Positions 39,364 through 48,152 of a stretch of 64,000 nucleotides of DNA are shown here, piece after piece. Under the pieces are notes generated by a model, which ran no database searches, was not told where the DNA came from, and saw only the letters and a list, made by a program, of their open reading frames with translations. This stretch comes from Croceicoccus bisphenolivorans (GTDB lineage Bacteria > Pseudomonadota > Alphaproteobacteria > Sphingomonadales > Sphingomonadaceae): assembly GCF_001634625.1 (NCBI RefSeq), contig NZ_LRSE01000007.1, positions 1 through 64,000 of the forward strand, in the 5' to 3' direction. The translations under genes were made by a program, and so were the position numbers. Numbering within the stretch: position 1 is the first letter of the stretch; the number at the start of each line of letters is the position of its first letter.

Positions 39364-40284
39364 ATGTCGAGCCCGAATTCCAGCGTCGTCCGCGATCCCG
39401 CGAAGTCCTTTCAGGACATGATCCTCTGTCTCCACGATTTCTGGAGCGCGAAGGGATGCCTTGTCCTGCAGCCTTATGACATGCGCATGGGGGCGGGCAC
39501 GTTCCATCCGGCGACAACTCTGCGCGCGCTTGGCCCCGAGCCGTGGAACGCTGCCTTCGTACAGCCATGCCGCCGCCCGACCGACGGCCGCTATGGCGAA
39601 AACCCGAACCGCCTGCAGCACTACTACCAGTATCAGGTGATCCTGAAGCCTAGCCCGCCACAGATTCAGGAATGGTATCTCGACAGCCTGAAGGTCATCG
39701 GCATCGACCCTCTGAAGCACGACATCCGCTTCGTCGAGGATGACTGGGAGAGCCCGACGCTGGGTGCATGGGGCTTGGGCTGGGAAGTCTGGTGCGACGG
39801 GATGGAAGTCACCCAGTTCACCTATTTCCAGCAAATGGGCGGTTTCGACTGCAAGCCCGTTGCCGGGGAGCTGACCTACGGCCTCGAACGGCTCGCGATG
39901 TATATTCAGGGCGTCGACAATGTTTATGACCTTGCGTTCAATACACAGGGTGTGAGCTATGGCGACGTATTCCTTGAAAACGAACGACAAATGTCGACAT
40001 GGAATTTCGAGGTCGCAGACACCGATGCGCTGTTCGACCTGTTCCGCAAGGCTTCGGCCGAATGCAGGCTGTGCCTTGAAAAAGGTCTGCCGATCCCGGC
40101 CTACGAACAGGCGATCGAGGCGAGCCACGTCTTCAATCTCCTTCAGGCGCGCGGCGTGATCTCGGTTCAGGAACGCGCCAGCTACATGGCGCAGGTGCGC
40201 GATCTCGCGCGCGGATCATGCGAGGCATACATGGCGAAATATTCCGTCCAATGGGCCGCCGCTTATCCGGAGTGGGTGGCATGA
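39364..40284 (+). CDS. glyQ: Glycyl-tRNA synthetase alpha subunit
   Basis: Catalytic subunit of 306 residues. Class II features of the alpha form: [66 protein letters not shown] and [22 protein letters not shown]. It charges tRNA-Gly together with the beta subunit. The stop overlaps the glyS start by 4 bases. It is divergent from the TraB/GumN pair. Confidence 0.97.
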   Translation: MSSPNSSVVRDPAKSFQDMILCLHDFWSAKGCLVLQPYDMRMGAGTFHPATTLRALGPEPWNAAFVQPCRRPTDGRYGENPNRLQHYYQYQVILKPSPPQIQEWYLDSLKVIGIDPLKHDIRFVEDDWESPTLGAWGLGWEVWCDGMEVTQFTYFQQMGGFDCKPVAGELTYGLERLAMYIQGVDNVYDLAFNTQGVSYGDVFLENERQMSTWNFEVADTDALFDLFRKASAECRLCLEKGLPIPAYEQAIEASHVFNLLQARGVISVQERASYMAQVRDLARGSCEAYMAKYSVQWAAAYPEWVA

Positions 40285-42554
40285 CGGACTTTCTGCTCGA
40301 ACTCCGCTCGGAAGAAATTCCCGCCCGCATGCAGGCGGGTGCCCGCACCGATCTGGAGCGGCTGTTCCGCGAACAGATGAAGGCTGCCGGCGTCGAACAC
40401 GGTGATGTGTCCGTCTGGTCGACCCCGCGCCGTCTCGCTCTGATCGCAAAGGCCATGCCGGAACGGACCGAAGCTGTCAGCGAAGAGGCCAAGGGCCCGC
40501 CCGAAGGTGCGCCGGATCAGGCGGTTGACGGTTTCTGCAACAAGAACGGCGTCACGCGCGACCAGCTTGAGGTGCGCGACGTAAAGGGGCGTCCGACCTA
40601 TTTCGCGGTGAAGAACATTCCGGGCCGCGACGTGAAGGACGTTCTGGCCGAAGCGATTCCGGCGATCATCCGCGCGTTTCCGTGGCCGAAATCGATGCGC
40701 TGGGGCGATGCCTCGATCAGCACGGAAAGCCTGCGCTGGGTCCGCCCGCTGTCGGGCATCGTCGCGATCCTTGGCGAAGACCTTGTCGAATGCGAAGTGC
40801 ATGGCGTGGCGTCGGGATTTGCCACGCTGGGCCATCGCTTCCACCACCCCGGTGAAATCACGATCGGCGGTTCCGATGACTACATCGAGAAGCTTCGCGC
40901 CTGTCATGTCATCGTCGATCACGAAGAGCGGCAGGGCATGGTTCGCCAGCAGGCGGAAACCGCCGCCAGCGCCGCTGGCCTCAACCTTGTTGCCGACGAA
41001 GGTCTGGTGATCGAGAATGCGGGGCTGACCGAATGGCCGGTGCCGCTGCTGGGCCGCTTTGACGAAAGCTATCTCGACGTGCCGCCAGAGGTTATCCAGC
41101 TGACTGCGCGCACCAACCAGAAGTACTTCGTGTGCAACGACGCTGCTGGCAAACTTGCCAATGCCTTCATCTGCACCGCGAACATCACGGCCGACGATCC
41201 GGCGGTAATCGTTGACGGCAACCGCAAGGTCCTCGCCGCCCGCCTGTCGGACGCGCGTTTCTTCTGGGAAGTCGACCAGAAGACGAAGCTGGCCGAACAT
41301 GCCAAGAAGCTGGAGCGGATCACGTTCCACGAAAAGCTGGGCACCGTCGCGGACAAGGTCCAGCGCATTGCCAAGCTGGCCCGCTGGCTTGCCGAGGAAG
41401 GCGTGGTGCCCGGTGCCGATCCGGACATGACCGAGATGGCGGCGCTCCTGTGCAAGGCCGACCTCGTCACAGAAATGGTCGGCGAATTCCCCGAACTGCA
41501 GGGCCTGATGGGCGGCTACTACGCCCGCGCAGAGGGTCTGCCCGATGCGGTCGCCGATGCCATTCGCGATCACTACAAGCCTGTGGGGCAGGGGGATGAT
41601 GTCCCGACTGCTCCGGTGACGGTTGCGGTGAGTTTGGCGGATAAGTTGGATACGCTGGTCGGATTTTTTCTGATCGGAGAGTTCCCGACCGGATCAAAAG
41701 ATCCGTTTGCACTTCGCCGAGCGACACTAGCGATAATCGCGTTAAGCGCATCGTGTCACAATTTGAGATTGCAAAAAGCAATTTCGATTTCGGTTGGTAC
41801 GCATCTCGGAGAAGAGATTGTTGCCGATGAATTTCGCCAACACTTTATCATTTATGCGTGTGACTTTGAATGGACCGAAAAGCTTATTGCTGAAGCTCGC
41901 AACATCGCTGAAAATTTGTCTGGGCAATTGGCAGCAACGCGAGCAAATTGGTTTTACGGTCTTGCGAAGATACCGGAATTCTTCGCAGACCGCCTCAAGG
42001 TCCAGCAGAAGGAAGCTGGCGTTCGCCACGACCTGATCGATGCGGTCTTTGCGCTTGGCGGCGAGGACGATCTCGTTCGACTGCTCGCCCGCGTGAAGGC
42101 TCTACAGTCGTTCATGGAAACCGGAGACGGCACGAATCTGCTCGCCGGCTACAAGCGCGCGGCCAATATCCTCAAGAAAGAAGGGTTCGAAGGCACGGAC
42201 CGCATTGCCCGGACGGGTGAGGAAGACCCGCTGTCGCTGGTGGACGATCCCGATGTCGGCTCGATCGTCGCCGAACGCGGCAAGGGTGGGGATTACGAGC
42301 GCGAGCCTGCCGAACAGGCGCTCGTAGACGCGCTCGATAAGGCCGAACCTGCGGCCAACGCGGCAATCGAAGACGAGAATTTCGGCTCTGCCATGGCCGC
42401 GCTCGCCTCGCTTCGCGTGCCGATCGACACCTTTTTCGACGATGTGACGGTCAACGACGAGAACCGCATGAAACGCACCGCGCGCCTTGCACTTTTGGCC
42501 CGCTTCGTTGCTGCAGTGCACAAAGTAGCGGACTTTTCTCGGATCGAGGGCTGA
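40281..42554 (+). CDS. glyS: Glycyl-tRNA synthetase beta subunit, internally mosaic
   Basis: tRNA-binding subunit of 757 residues. It starts [18 protein letters not shown], has [11 protein letters not shown] and [10 protein letters not shown]...[13 protein letters not shown], and ends with a DALR-like anticodon domain ([30 protein letters not shown]). Codons from about 41,590 to 41,960 are strikingly A+T-rich: by hand count 137 of 300 bases are G or C at 41641-41940, against 43 of 60 at 41401-41460. The reading frame and expected motifs continue without break, so the protein should be functional; the segment looks like a recombined patch. Confidence 0.95.
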   Translation: MTDFLLELRSEEIPARMQAGARTDLERLFREQMKAAGVEHGDVSVWSTPRRLALIAKAMPERTEAVSEEAKGPPEGAPDQAVDGFCNKNGVTRDQLEVRDVKGRPTYFAVKNIPGRDVKDVLAEAIPAIIRAFPWPKSMRWGDASISTESLRWVRPLSGIVAILGEDLVECEVHGVASGFATLGHRFHHPGEITIGGSDDYIEKLRACHVIVDHEERQGMVRQQAETAASAAGLNLVADEGLVIENAGLTEWPVPLLGRFDESYLDVPPEVIQLTARTNQKYFVCNDAAGKLANAFICTANITADDPAVIVDGNRKVLAARLSDARFFWEVDQKTKLAEHAKKLERITFHEKLGTVADKVQRIAKLARWLAEEGVVPGADPDMTEMAALLCKADLVTEMVGEFPELQGLMGGYYARAEGLPDAVADAIRDHYKPVGQGDDVPTAPVTVAVSLADKLDTLVGFFLIGEFPTGSKDPFALRRATLAIIALSASCHNLRLQKAISISVGTHLGEEIVADEFRQHFIIYACDFEWTEKLIAEARNIAENLSGQLAATRANWFYGLAKIPEFFADRLKVQQKEAGVRHDLIDAVFALGGEDDLVRLLARVKALQSFMETGDGTNLLAGYKRAANILKKEGFEGTDRIARTGEEDPLSLVDDPDVGSIVAERGKGGDYEREPAEQALVDALDKAEPAANAAIEDENFGSAMAALASLRVPIDTFFDDVTVNDENRMKRTARLALLARFVAAVHKVADFSRIEG

Positions 42555-42660
42555 CTCTTTGCGTTTGTGACTCTACAGGGGCGCAGCAGAGGGAGACTTT
42601 GTCCTTGCCGCGCACTGTTTGCTGCACTGCAAGGCGTTTCTAGAAGAGGTCAATGCAATC

Positions 42661-45327
42661 ATGACGCAATATGTCTACACCTTCGGGGGTGACGCGGTTT
42701 CGGACGATCCGCGCGCGAAGGACAAGACGATTACCGGTGGCAAGGGCGCGAACCTTGCCGAAATGGCCTCGATCGGCCTGCCGGTGCCTCCTGGTTTCAC
42801 GATCACGACCGAGATGTGCGTCAAGTATCTCGCGGAAGGCGCGAACTTTTCCGACGACCTTCGCGCACAGGTCAAGACGGCGCTTGGCCATATCGAACAG
42901 ACGGTGGGCAAGACCTTCGGCGATCCCGCCGACCCGCTGCTCGTATCCGTGCGTTCGGGCGCGCGCGTATCGATGCCGGGCATGATGGACACCGTCCTGA
43001 ACCTTGGCCTCAACGACGAAACGGTGAAGGGCCTGTCCGCCGTTTCCGGCGATGACCGTTTCGCATGGGACTCCTACCGCCGCTTCATCCAGATGTATGC
43101 CGACGTCGTGCTCGGCCTCGATCACGGTCTGTTCGAGGAAGCTCTGGAAATCGCGAAGGAGGACAAGGGCTACTTCAACGACATCGAGCTGACCGCCGAT
43201 GACTGGAAGGCGCTGGTCGCCGAATACAAGCAGATTGCAGAGCGCGAACTGGGTCATCCGTTCCCGCAGGACCCGTCGGAACAGCTGTGGGGCGCGATCG
43301 AAGCCGTTTTCGCCAGCTGGGATTCGGACCGCGCGAAAGTCTATCGCCGCCTGAACGACATTCCCGGCGGCTGGGGCACGGCAGTGAACGTGCAGGCGAT
43401 GGTCTTCGGCAACATGGGCGATACCTCTGCCACCGGCGTTGCGTTCACGCGCGATCCGGCGACGGGTGAAAAGGCCTATTACGGCGAATACCTGATCAAC
43501 GCGCAGGGCGAGGACGTCGTCGCCGGCATCCGCACGCCGCAGTACCTGACGAAGGACGCGCGCGAGGCAGCCGGCGCCGCGCCGGCATCGATGGAAGAAG
43601 CCATGCCCGAAGCCTACGGTCAGCTCGCCACGGTCTTCGATCTGCTCGAAAAGCACTACAAGGACATGCAGGACATCGAATTCACGGTGCAGCAGGGCAC
43701 CTTGTGGATGCTGCAGACCCGTAGCGGCAAGCGCACGGCCAAGGCTGCGCTGAAGATGGCCGTCGACATGGTCCACGAAGGGCTGATCGACGAAGCGACC
43801 GCAATTCGCCGCGTCGATCCGATGGCGCTCGACCAGTTGCTGCACCCGACGCTGGATCCGGAAGCCGAACGCCATGTGCTGACCAACGGCCTACCCGCAT
43901 CGCCTGGCGCGGCTTCGGGCAAGGCGGTGTTCGATGCCGATACGGCGGAAAGCTGGGCCGAGAAGGGGGAGGACGTGATCCTCGTCCGTGTCGAAACCTC
44001 TCCCGAAGACATTCATGGCATGCACGCGGCAAAGGGCATCCTGACCGCGCGCGGCGGCATGACCAGCCACGCGGCGGTGGTCGCCCGCGGCATGGGCCGC
44101 CCCTGCGTTTCGGGTGCATCGGCGCTGTCGATCGACCGCAAGACGAAGACCGCCCGCATCGGTTCGAACGAGATCAGGGAGGGCGATGTCCTCACTCTCG
44201 ACGGTTCGACCGGCGAAGTCATGCTAGGTGCGGTGGCGACCATCGAGCCGGAACTGGTCGGCGATTTCGCAACGCTCATGGAGTGGGCCGATGCAAAGCG
44301 CCGCATGAAGGTGCGCACCAACGCCGAAACGCCCGCCGACTGCAAGATGGCGCGCCAGTTCGGTGCCGAGGGTATCGGCCTTTGCCGTACGGAGCACATG
44401 TTCTTCGACGCGGGCCGCATTTCCAGCGTTCGCCAGATGATCCTGGCCGAGGACAAGAAAGGCCGCGAGGCCGCTCTTGCCAAGCTGCTTCCCGAACAGC
44501 GCAGCGACTTCAAGGCGATTTTTACAGAGATGGCGGGCCTTCCGGTCACTATCCGCCTGCTCGATCCACCGCTGCACGAGTTCCTGCCGCAGGGCGATGC
44601 AGAGTTCGAGGAACTGGCCGAAATCACCGGCTACGGCATCGATCATCTGAAGCGCCGTGCTGACGAACTGCACGAGTTCAACCCGATGCTCGGTCACCGT
44701 GGCTGCCGCCTAGGCATCACGTTCCCCGAGATTTACGAGATGCAGGCGCAGGCCATTTTCGAAGCGGCGATCGAAGTCGCGGTCGAAAGCGGTGAAGCTC
44801 CAGTGCCGGAGATCATGATCCCGCTGGTAGCCACCAAGCGCGAGCTGGAAATCCTGAAGGCGCTGGTGAACACGGTCGCTGGCGAAGTGTTTGCGGCGAA
44901 GGGCACGACGCTCGACTATCTCGTCGGCACGATGATCGAATTGCCGCGCGCCGCGCTGATGGCGGGCGAGATCGCGGAAGAGGGTACTTTCTTCTCGTTC
45001 GGCACCAACGACCTGACACAGACGACGCTCGGCGTAAGCCGCGACGATGCCGCCCGCTTCCTCGGCCCCTACGTCGACAAGGGCATCTACCCGCGCGACC
45101 CATTCGTCAGCCTCGACATCGAAGGCGTCGGCCAACTGGTCGAACTGGCTGCGGAGCGTGGTCGTGCAACGCGGCCCGACATCAAGCTGGGCATCTGCGG
45201 CGAACATGGCGGCGATCCGGCATCGATCGCCTTCTGCGAGAAGGTCGGGCTCGATTACGTGTCGGCCTCGCCCTATCGCGTGCCGATTGCGCGCCTTGCG
45301 GCGGCCCAGGCAGCGCTGAACGCCTGA
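42661..45327 (+). CDS. ppdK: Pyruvate, phosphate dikinase
   Basis: An 888-residue enzyme interconverting pyruvate and phosphoenolpyruvate with ATP and phosphate. ATP-grasp domain (TGGKGANLAEMASIGLPVPPGFTI, DTVLNLGLND), phosphohistidine domain (GGMTSHAAVVARGMGRPCVSG, His near 455) and PEP-binding barrel (GLCRTEHMFF, LGHRGCRLGI, FSFGTNDLTQTTLG, GICGEHGGDP with catalytic Cys) are all complete. ATG 42661 matches the family start. Stands alone after glyS. Confidence 0.97.
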   Translation: MTQYVYTFGGDAVSDDPRAKDKTITGGKGANLAEMASIGLPVPPGFTITTEMCVKYLAEGANFSDDLRAQVKTALGHIEQTVGKTFGDPADPLLVSVRSGARVSMPGMMDTVLNLGLNDETVKGLSAVSGDDRFAWDSYRRFIQMYADVVLGLDHGLFEEALEIAKEDKGYFNDIELTADDWKALVAEYKQIAERELGHPFPQDPSEQLWGAIEAVFASWDSDRAKVYRRLNDIPGGWGTAVNVQAMVFGNMGDTSATGVAFTRDPATGEKAYYGEYLINAQGEDVVAGIRTPQYLTKDAREAAGAAPASMEEAMPEAYGQLATVFDLLEKHYKDMQDIEFTVQQGTLWMLQTRSGKRTAKAALKMAVDMVHEGLIDEATAIRRVDPMALDQLLHPTLDPEAERHVLTNGLPASPGAASGKAVFDADTAESWAEKGEDVILVRVETSPEDIHGMHAAKGILTARGGMTSHAAVVARGMGRPCVSGASALSIDRKTKTARIGSNEIREGDVLTLDGSTGEVMLGAVATIEPELVGDFATLMEWADAKRRMKVRTNAETPADCKMARQFGAEGIGLCRTEHMFFDAGRISSVRQMILAEDKKGREAALAKLLPEQRSDFKAIFTEMAGLPVTIRLLDPPLHEFLPQGDAEFEELAEITGYGIDHLKRRADELHEFNPMLGHRGCRLGITFPEIYEMQAQAIFEAAIEVAVESGEAPVPEIMIPLVATKRELEILKALVNTVAGEVFAAKGTTLDYLVGTMIELPRAALMAGEIAEEGTFFSFGTNDLTQTTLGVSRDDAARFLGPYVDKGIYPRDPFVSLDIEGVGQLVELAAERGRATRPDIKLGICGEHGGDPASIAFCEKVGLDYVSASPYRVPIARLAAAQAALNA

Positions 45328-45329
45328 CC

Positions 45330-46127
45330 CTACGTGCGCGAGGCGGGGCTCCACCCGCTCAGTGTGACAACTTCAAAACGTTCGCGGACGAGGCCATCTT
45401 CACCGGCTTCGTCCGCGAATGCGTTTCGCGCCCTTTGCATTGCCGCCTTGCCGAAAGCCGGGCCGGGATCTGCCAGCACATTGCACGATGCCTGCGCGCG
45501 CAAGTCCGCCACCAGCTGGCCGAGGTCTTCGAACCCCACATCGAAGCTCCACCCGTCAACCACCGGGCTGGCAAAGCCGATGCGCGTCATCAGCTGGCCT
45601 GCGGCGCGAACATCGACCTGCGGATGGATACGCGGTGCCGGACGCTCGCCGTCAGCCGCGATCATCACCTTGCGCAGCGCGGGCAATGAACCGGCACCGA
45701 TGAAGCTTGCAATCATCAGGCCGTCAGCGGCGAGCGCCCGCTTCATGAGCGTCAATGCCCCGGGGAGGTCGTTGACGCTATCGAGCAGGCCCAGCGAAAC
45801 GATGAGATCGTAGGGCCCGCCGGGAAGCGGGCGCTCCTCGTCGATCGACTCTCCCAGCGCGGCGCAAGGATCGGCAACGGTAATGCTTTCGGCGCCGCCA
45901 ATCCCCGCTGCAACAATCCCAGCAGCAAAGGCACCGGTGGTGTCGCCGATCACCAGCACGCGCGCGAATTGACGGTTCAGAAAGCCGAGCCGGTCCAGTG
46001 CATCTGCGGCAAGCTCTCGCGAAATCGTCGATACCGCCTCGCCCCGCTCACGCAGGCGGGCCATGCGCAGGCGCGCGGAAAGCCGGCGCTGCGGCGAAAA
46101 GATGCGGGGCGGGGGCGGCGTATCCAT
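45330..46127 (-). CDS. SAM-dependent methyltransferase (NDUFAF5/BioC-like)
   Basis: A 265-residue protein. After an N-terminal segment (RIFSPQRRLSARLRMARLRERG) comes a Rossmann methyltransferase fold with VLVIGDTTGAFAAGI as motif I, PYDLIVSLGLLDSVNDLPGALTLMKRALAADGLMIASFIG as motifs II-III and a C-terminal VDGWSFDVGFEDLGQLVADLR. The layout is that of the NDUFAF5/arginine-hydroxylase-like group in alphaproteobacteria, usually next to comF as here. The motif I Gly pattern is weak. Convergent with ppdK, two bases apart. Confidence 0.8.
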   Translation of the reverse strand: MDTPPPPRIFSPQRRLSARLRMARLRERGEAVSTISRELAADALDRLGFLNRQFARVLVIGDTTGAFAAGIVAAGIGGAESITVADPCAALGESIDEERPLPGGPYDLIVSLGLLDSVNDLPGALTLMKRALAADGLMIASFIGAGSLPALRKVMIAADGERPAPRIHPQVDVRAAGQLMTRIGFASPVVDGWSFDVGFEDLGQLVADLRAQASCNVLADPGPAFGKAAMQRARNAFADEAGEDGLVRERFEVVTLSGWSPASRT

Positions 46128-46201
46128 GAACGCCCCATTGCCGGTGAAGGACGTGATGCGCAAGCTTGCGCCCGGCGGCGGAGCAATGCACCACTCGCGA
46201 C

Positions 46202-46978
46202 GTGAATTTTCGCCAAGCCCTTGCTCCGGTTATCGATTTCGTCTTTCCGCCGCGCTGTCCGTCGTGCGGCGATGCTATCGCGTCCGGCATAGCCGGCGAC
46301 GATGCCCTTTGCGCAGAGTGCTGGGGCAAGCTTCAAATTCCCGGCGAACCGTGTTGCGCTACATGCCAGCATCCGTTCGGCGCCGATCACCTGGGCGTTG
46401 ATGCGCAGTGCGGACGGTGCCTTGCCCAAGCGCCGGTGCATAACGGGATCGTCGCGGCCACGGTTTATGGCGACGTTTCGCGCCAGATGGTGCTGGACCT
46501 GAAACACGCGGGCAGGATCGCACTTGCCGGCCCAATGGGGCGAACGCTGGCGGCGCGGCTTTCGGGCAGGGTCGAGGGCGAGCCGCTGGTAATACCCGTC
46601 CCGCTGCATCGTGGCCGGTTGTGGAAACGCGGCTACAACCAGTCGGCATTGCTGGGCCGGTCTCTGGCACGGGCGCGTGGGTGGCAATTCGTGCCCGATG
46701 GGCTGACACGGCGCAAGGCGACCCCCAGCCTTGGCGGTCTCGACCCGAAAGAGCGGAAAGATGCGCTGAAAGGCGCGATTGCCATGGCAGCGAGCAAGGC
46801 AAGCTTGGTCAGCGGGCGCGATATCGTTCTCGTCGATGACGTGCTGACCAGCGGAGCGACAAGCGATGCCTGCGTCCGCACACTGAAGAAGGCGGGGGCA
46901 CGGCGGGTGGTGATCGCCTGCTATGCGCGCGTGATCGCAGGAGATCCGGTTATGCCGGTGCCGGATTCGCAGACCTGA
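46202..46978 (+). CDS. comF: ComF-family phosphoribosyltransferase-like protein
   Basis: A 258-residue protein with an N-terminal zinc site (FPPRCPSCGD, CAECWGKL, CCATCQHPF, CGRC) and a C-terminal phosphoribosyltransferase fold (VLVDDVLTSGATSDACVRTLKKAGA, PRPP loop). ComF-type proteins act in DNA uptake in competent bacteria, though in alphaproteobacteria the role is not proven. Several starts are possible; GTG 46202 was chosen as the nearest to the family N-terminus, and TTG 46166 is an alternative. Divergent from the methyltransferase gene. Confidence 0.88.
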   Translation: MNFRQALAPVIDFVFPPRCPSCGDAIASGIAGDDALCAECWGKLQIPGEPCCATCQHPFGADHLGVDAQCGRCLAQAPVHNGIVAATVYGDVSRQMVLDLKHAGRIALAGPMGRTLAARLSGRVEGEPLVIPVPLHRGRLWKRGYNQSALLGRSLARARGWQFVPDGLTRRKATPSLGGLDPKERKDALKGAIAMAASKASLVSGRDIVLVDDVLTSGATSDACVRTLKKAGARRVVIACYARVIAGDPVMPVPDSQT

Positions 46979-46983
46979 GCGAC

Positions 46984-47253
46984 AGAAACGGAAACGCCCG
47001 GGATCGATGATCCCGGGCGTCCCGCGTGACTAATCGGGTGTTCGGCGCATCAGGGACCCCGTCGATCCCGAGCTGCCGCCCGATCCCCTCAATAAGCGGC
47101 GGCCCCCCCCGGCACCGCCAATCCCTGAACGTAGACCGCATCAGAGGACGTCTGCGATAACGTCTTTGCCCTTGCGGGCGTCCGGCTCCCTCAAGCCGTG
47201 AGGGTGTTGTGCACATCACCGAGGGCCGAGGAAAGAGTGCTTTCAGGTTTGGC
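46984..47253 (-). ncRNA. Candidate structured noncoding RNA
   Basis: About 270 bases on the minus strand between comF and hisI. A promoter-like TTGCAC-N16-CATAAT (47287-47260) lies at the 5' end and a strong hairpin with a T-rich tail at the 3' end, while the neighbouring genes run on the other strand. Foldable pieces include CCCTCA/TGAGGG, GCCC-GCAA-GGGC, GACGT/ACGTC, and a long-range TCAGGGA/TCCCTGA stem (47122-47128 with 47050-47056) enclosing two further G+C-rich hairpins. No reading frame fits. Not recognised as a known family. Confidence 0.5.
46994..47020 (-). terminator. Intrinsic terminator of the candidate RNA
   Basis: A perfect 12-bp stem (ACGCCCGGGATC / GATCCCGGGCGT) with a 3-base loop. 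On the minus strand it is followed by TTCCGTTTCTG, giving a terminator-like tail; on the plus strand no T-run follows, so its orientation is away from comF. Confidence 0.7.
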
Positions 47254-47259
47254 ATGGAT

Positions 47260-47287
47260 ATTATGCAACGGTGTGCCTATCGTGCAA
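47260..47287 (-). promoter_or_regulatory. Promoter-like boxes for the candidate RNA
   Basis: Read on the minus strand: TTGCAC (47287-47282), 16 bases, CATAAT (47265-47260). Transcription would begin near 47253. Both boxes resemble housekeeping sigma sites; unverified. Confidence 0.45.
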
Positions 47288-47336
47288 CAACCCGCTTGCC
47301 GGAACATCCCGGCAAGAACAATTCCGAAAGGTTCGC

Positions 47337-47702
47337 ATGTCCGCCCCGACGATAGAGACGACTACCGCTTTCACGCCGAAATTCGACGCAAACGGGCTGA
47401 TCACTGCCGTTTGCGTGGATGCCAAAGGCGGCGAGGTGCTGATGGTCGCGCATATGAATGCGGACGCCCTCGATCTGACGCGCACTACGGGTTTCGCGCA
47501 TTTCTGGTCACGTTCGCGCGGCAAGCTCTGGAAGAAGGGAGAGACGTCGGGCCATGTCCTCTCGCTGGTCGAGATGCTGGTCGATTGCGATCAGGACTGC
47601 CTCGTTCTTCGCGTGGAGGCCCACGGGCCTGCGTGTCACACCAATGCGCGCAGCTGTTTTTATCGTCGGGTCACGCCCGACGGTCTCGCTCCGACTGCTT
47701 GA
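47337..47702 (+). CDS. hisI: Phosphoribosyl-AMP cyclohydrolase
   Basis: A 121-residue zinc enzyme of histidine synthesis (third step, opening the purine ring of PR-AMP). PRA-CH features: [77 protein letters not shown], including the zinc-ligand Cys positions. ATG 47337 was chosen over an upstream frame extension. It is not in a his operon here; a LiuR-type regulator follows 32 bases on. Confidence 0.93.
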   Translation: MSAPTIETTTAFTPKFDANGLITAVCVDAKGGEVLMVAHMNADALDLTRTTGFAHFWSRSRGKLWKKGETSGHVLSLVEMLVDCDQDCLVLRVEAHGPACHTNARSCFYRRVTPDGLAPTA

Positions 47703-47727
47703 CGTTAACGTAAACGTAATCTATATC
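47699..47727 (+). promoter_or_regulatory. LiuR-type promoter-operator
   Basis: TTGACG (47699-47704), 17 bases, TATATC (47722-47727), with the palindrome ACGTTAACGT and a further TAAACGTAA inside. MerR-family LiuR-like sites have this ACGT-rich form. The ATG of the regulator follows 7 bases later, so the message is probably leaderless. Confidence 0.6.
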
Positions 47728-47734
47728 TTCGGTC

Positions 47735-48151
47735 ATGAAAGAGGCCGAAGGTTTCGAACAGGACTCGTCGCGCACGTGGTCGATTGCCGAACTCTCCGAG
47801 GAGTTCGGGATAACGCCGCGCGCCCTCCGCTTCTATGAGGAGCGGGGCCTTCTCGCACCAGAGCGGCAGGGCACGCAGCGGATCTATTCTGAACGTGATC
47901 GCGCCCGCTTGCACTGGATCGAACGCGCCAAGGGCGTCGGCTTCTCACTCAACGAAGTGGGCGAGATGCTGGACTTGTACGATCTTGACGACAACCGCGT
48001 CGTCCAGCGCCGGGTGACCATCGAACGCTGCCGCGAGCAGATCGCGAAACTGGAACGCCAGCAAAATGACATTGTTTGGGCCATAGGCGTCCTCAAGGAT
48101 TTCATCGACGAAATCGAGGCCACGATGGACCCGGACAAGAAAGAGGACTGA
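47735..48151 (+). CDS. LiuR-like MerR regulator of acyl-CoA catabolism
   Basis: A 138-residue MerR-family protein: winged helix WSIAELSEEFGITPRALRFYEERGLLAPERQG, dimer helix with RVTIERCREQIAKLERQQNDI, and a C-terminal acidic end. No metal-binding Cys loop, in keeping with the LiuR/AcdR branch that controls branched-chain amino acid and fatty-acid degradation. It lies one base upstream of an acyl-CoA dehydrogenase gene and its own promoter carries LiuR-type repeats, so it probably autoregulates the pair. Ligand not deducible. Confidence 0.8.
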   Translation: MKEAEGFEQDSSRTWSIAELSEEFGITPRALRFYEERGLLAPERQGTQRIYSERDRARLHWIERAKGVGFSLNEVGEMLDLYDLDDNRVVQRRVTIERCREQIAKLERQQNDIVWAIGVLKDFIDEIEATMDPDKKED

Positions 48152-48152
48152 C

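Noticed and set aside
41590-41960. The glyS patch as an intein or an inserted element
   Set aside because: No splice-type Cys/His/Asn motifs, no added length at that point, and the sequence continues the normal GlyS pattern.
46984-47253. The candidate RNA as tmRNA or RNase P RNA
   Set aside because: No GTTCGA-type T-loop, no tag frame ending in Ala-Ala-stop, and no GAGGAAAGTCC core.
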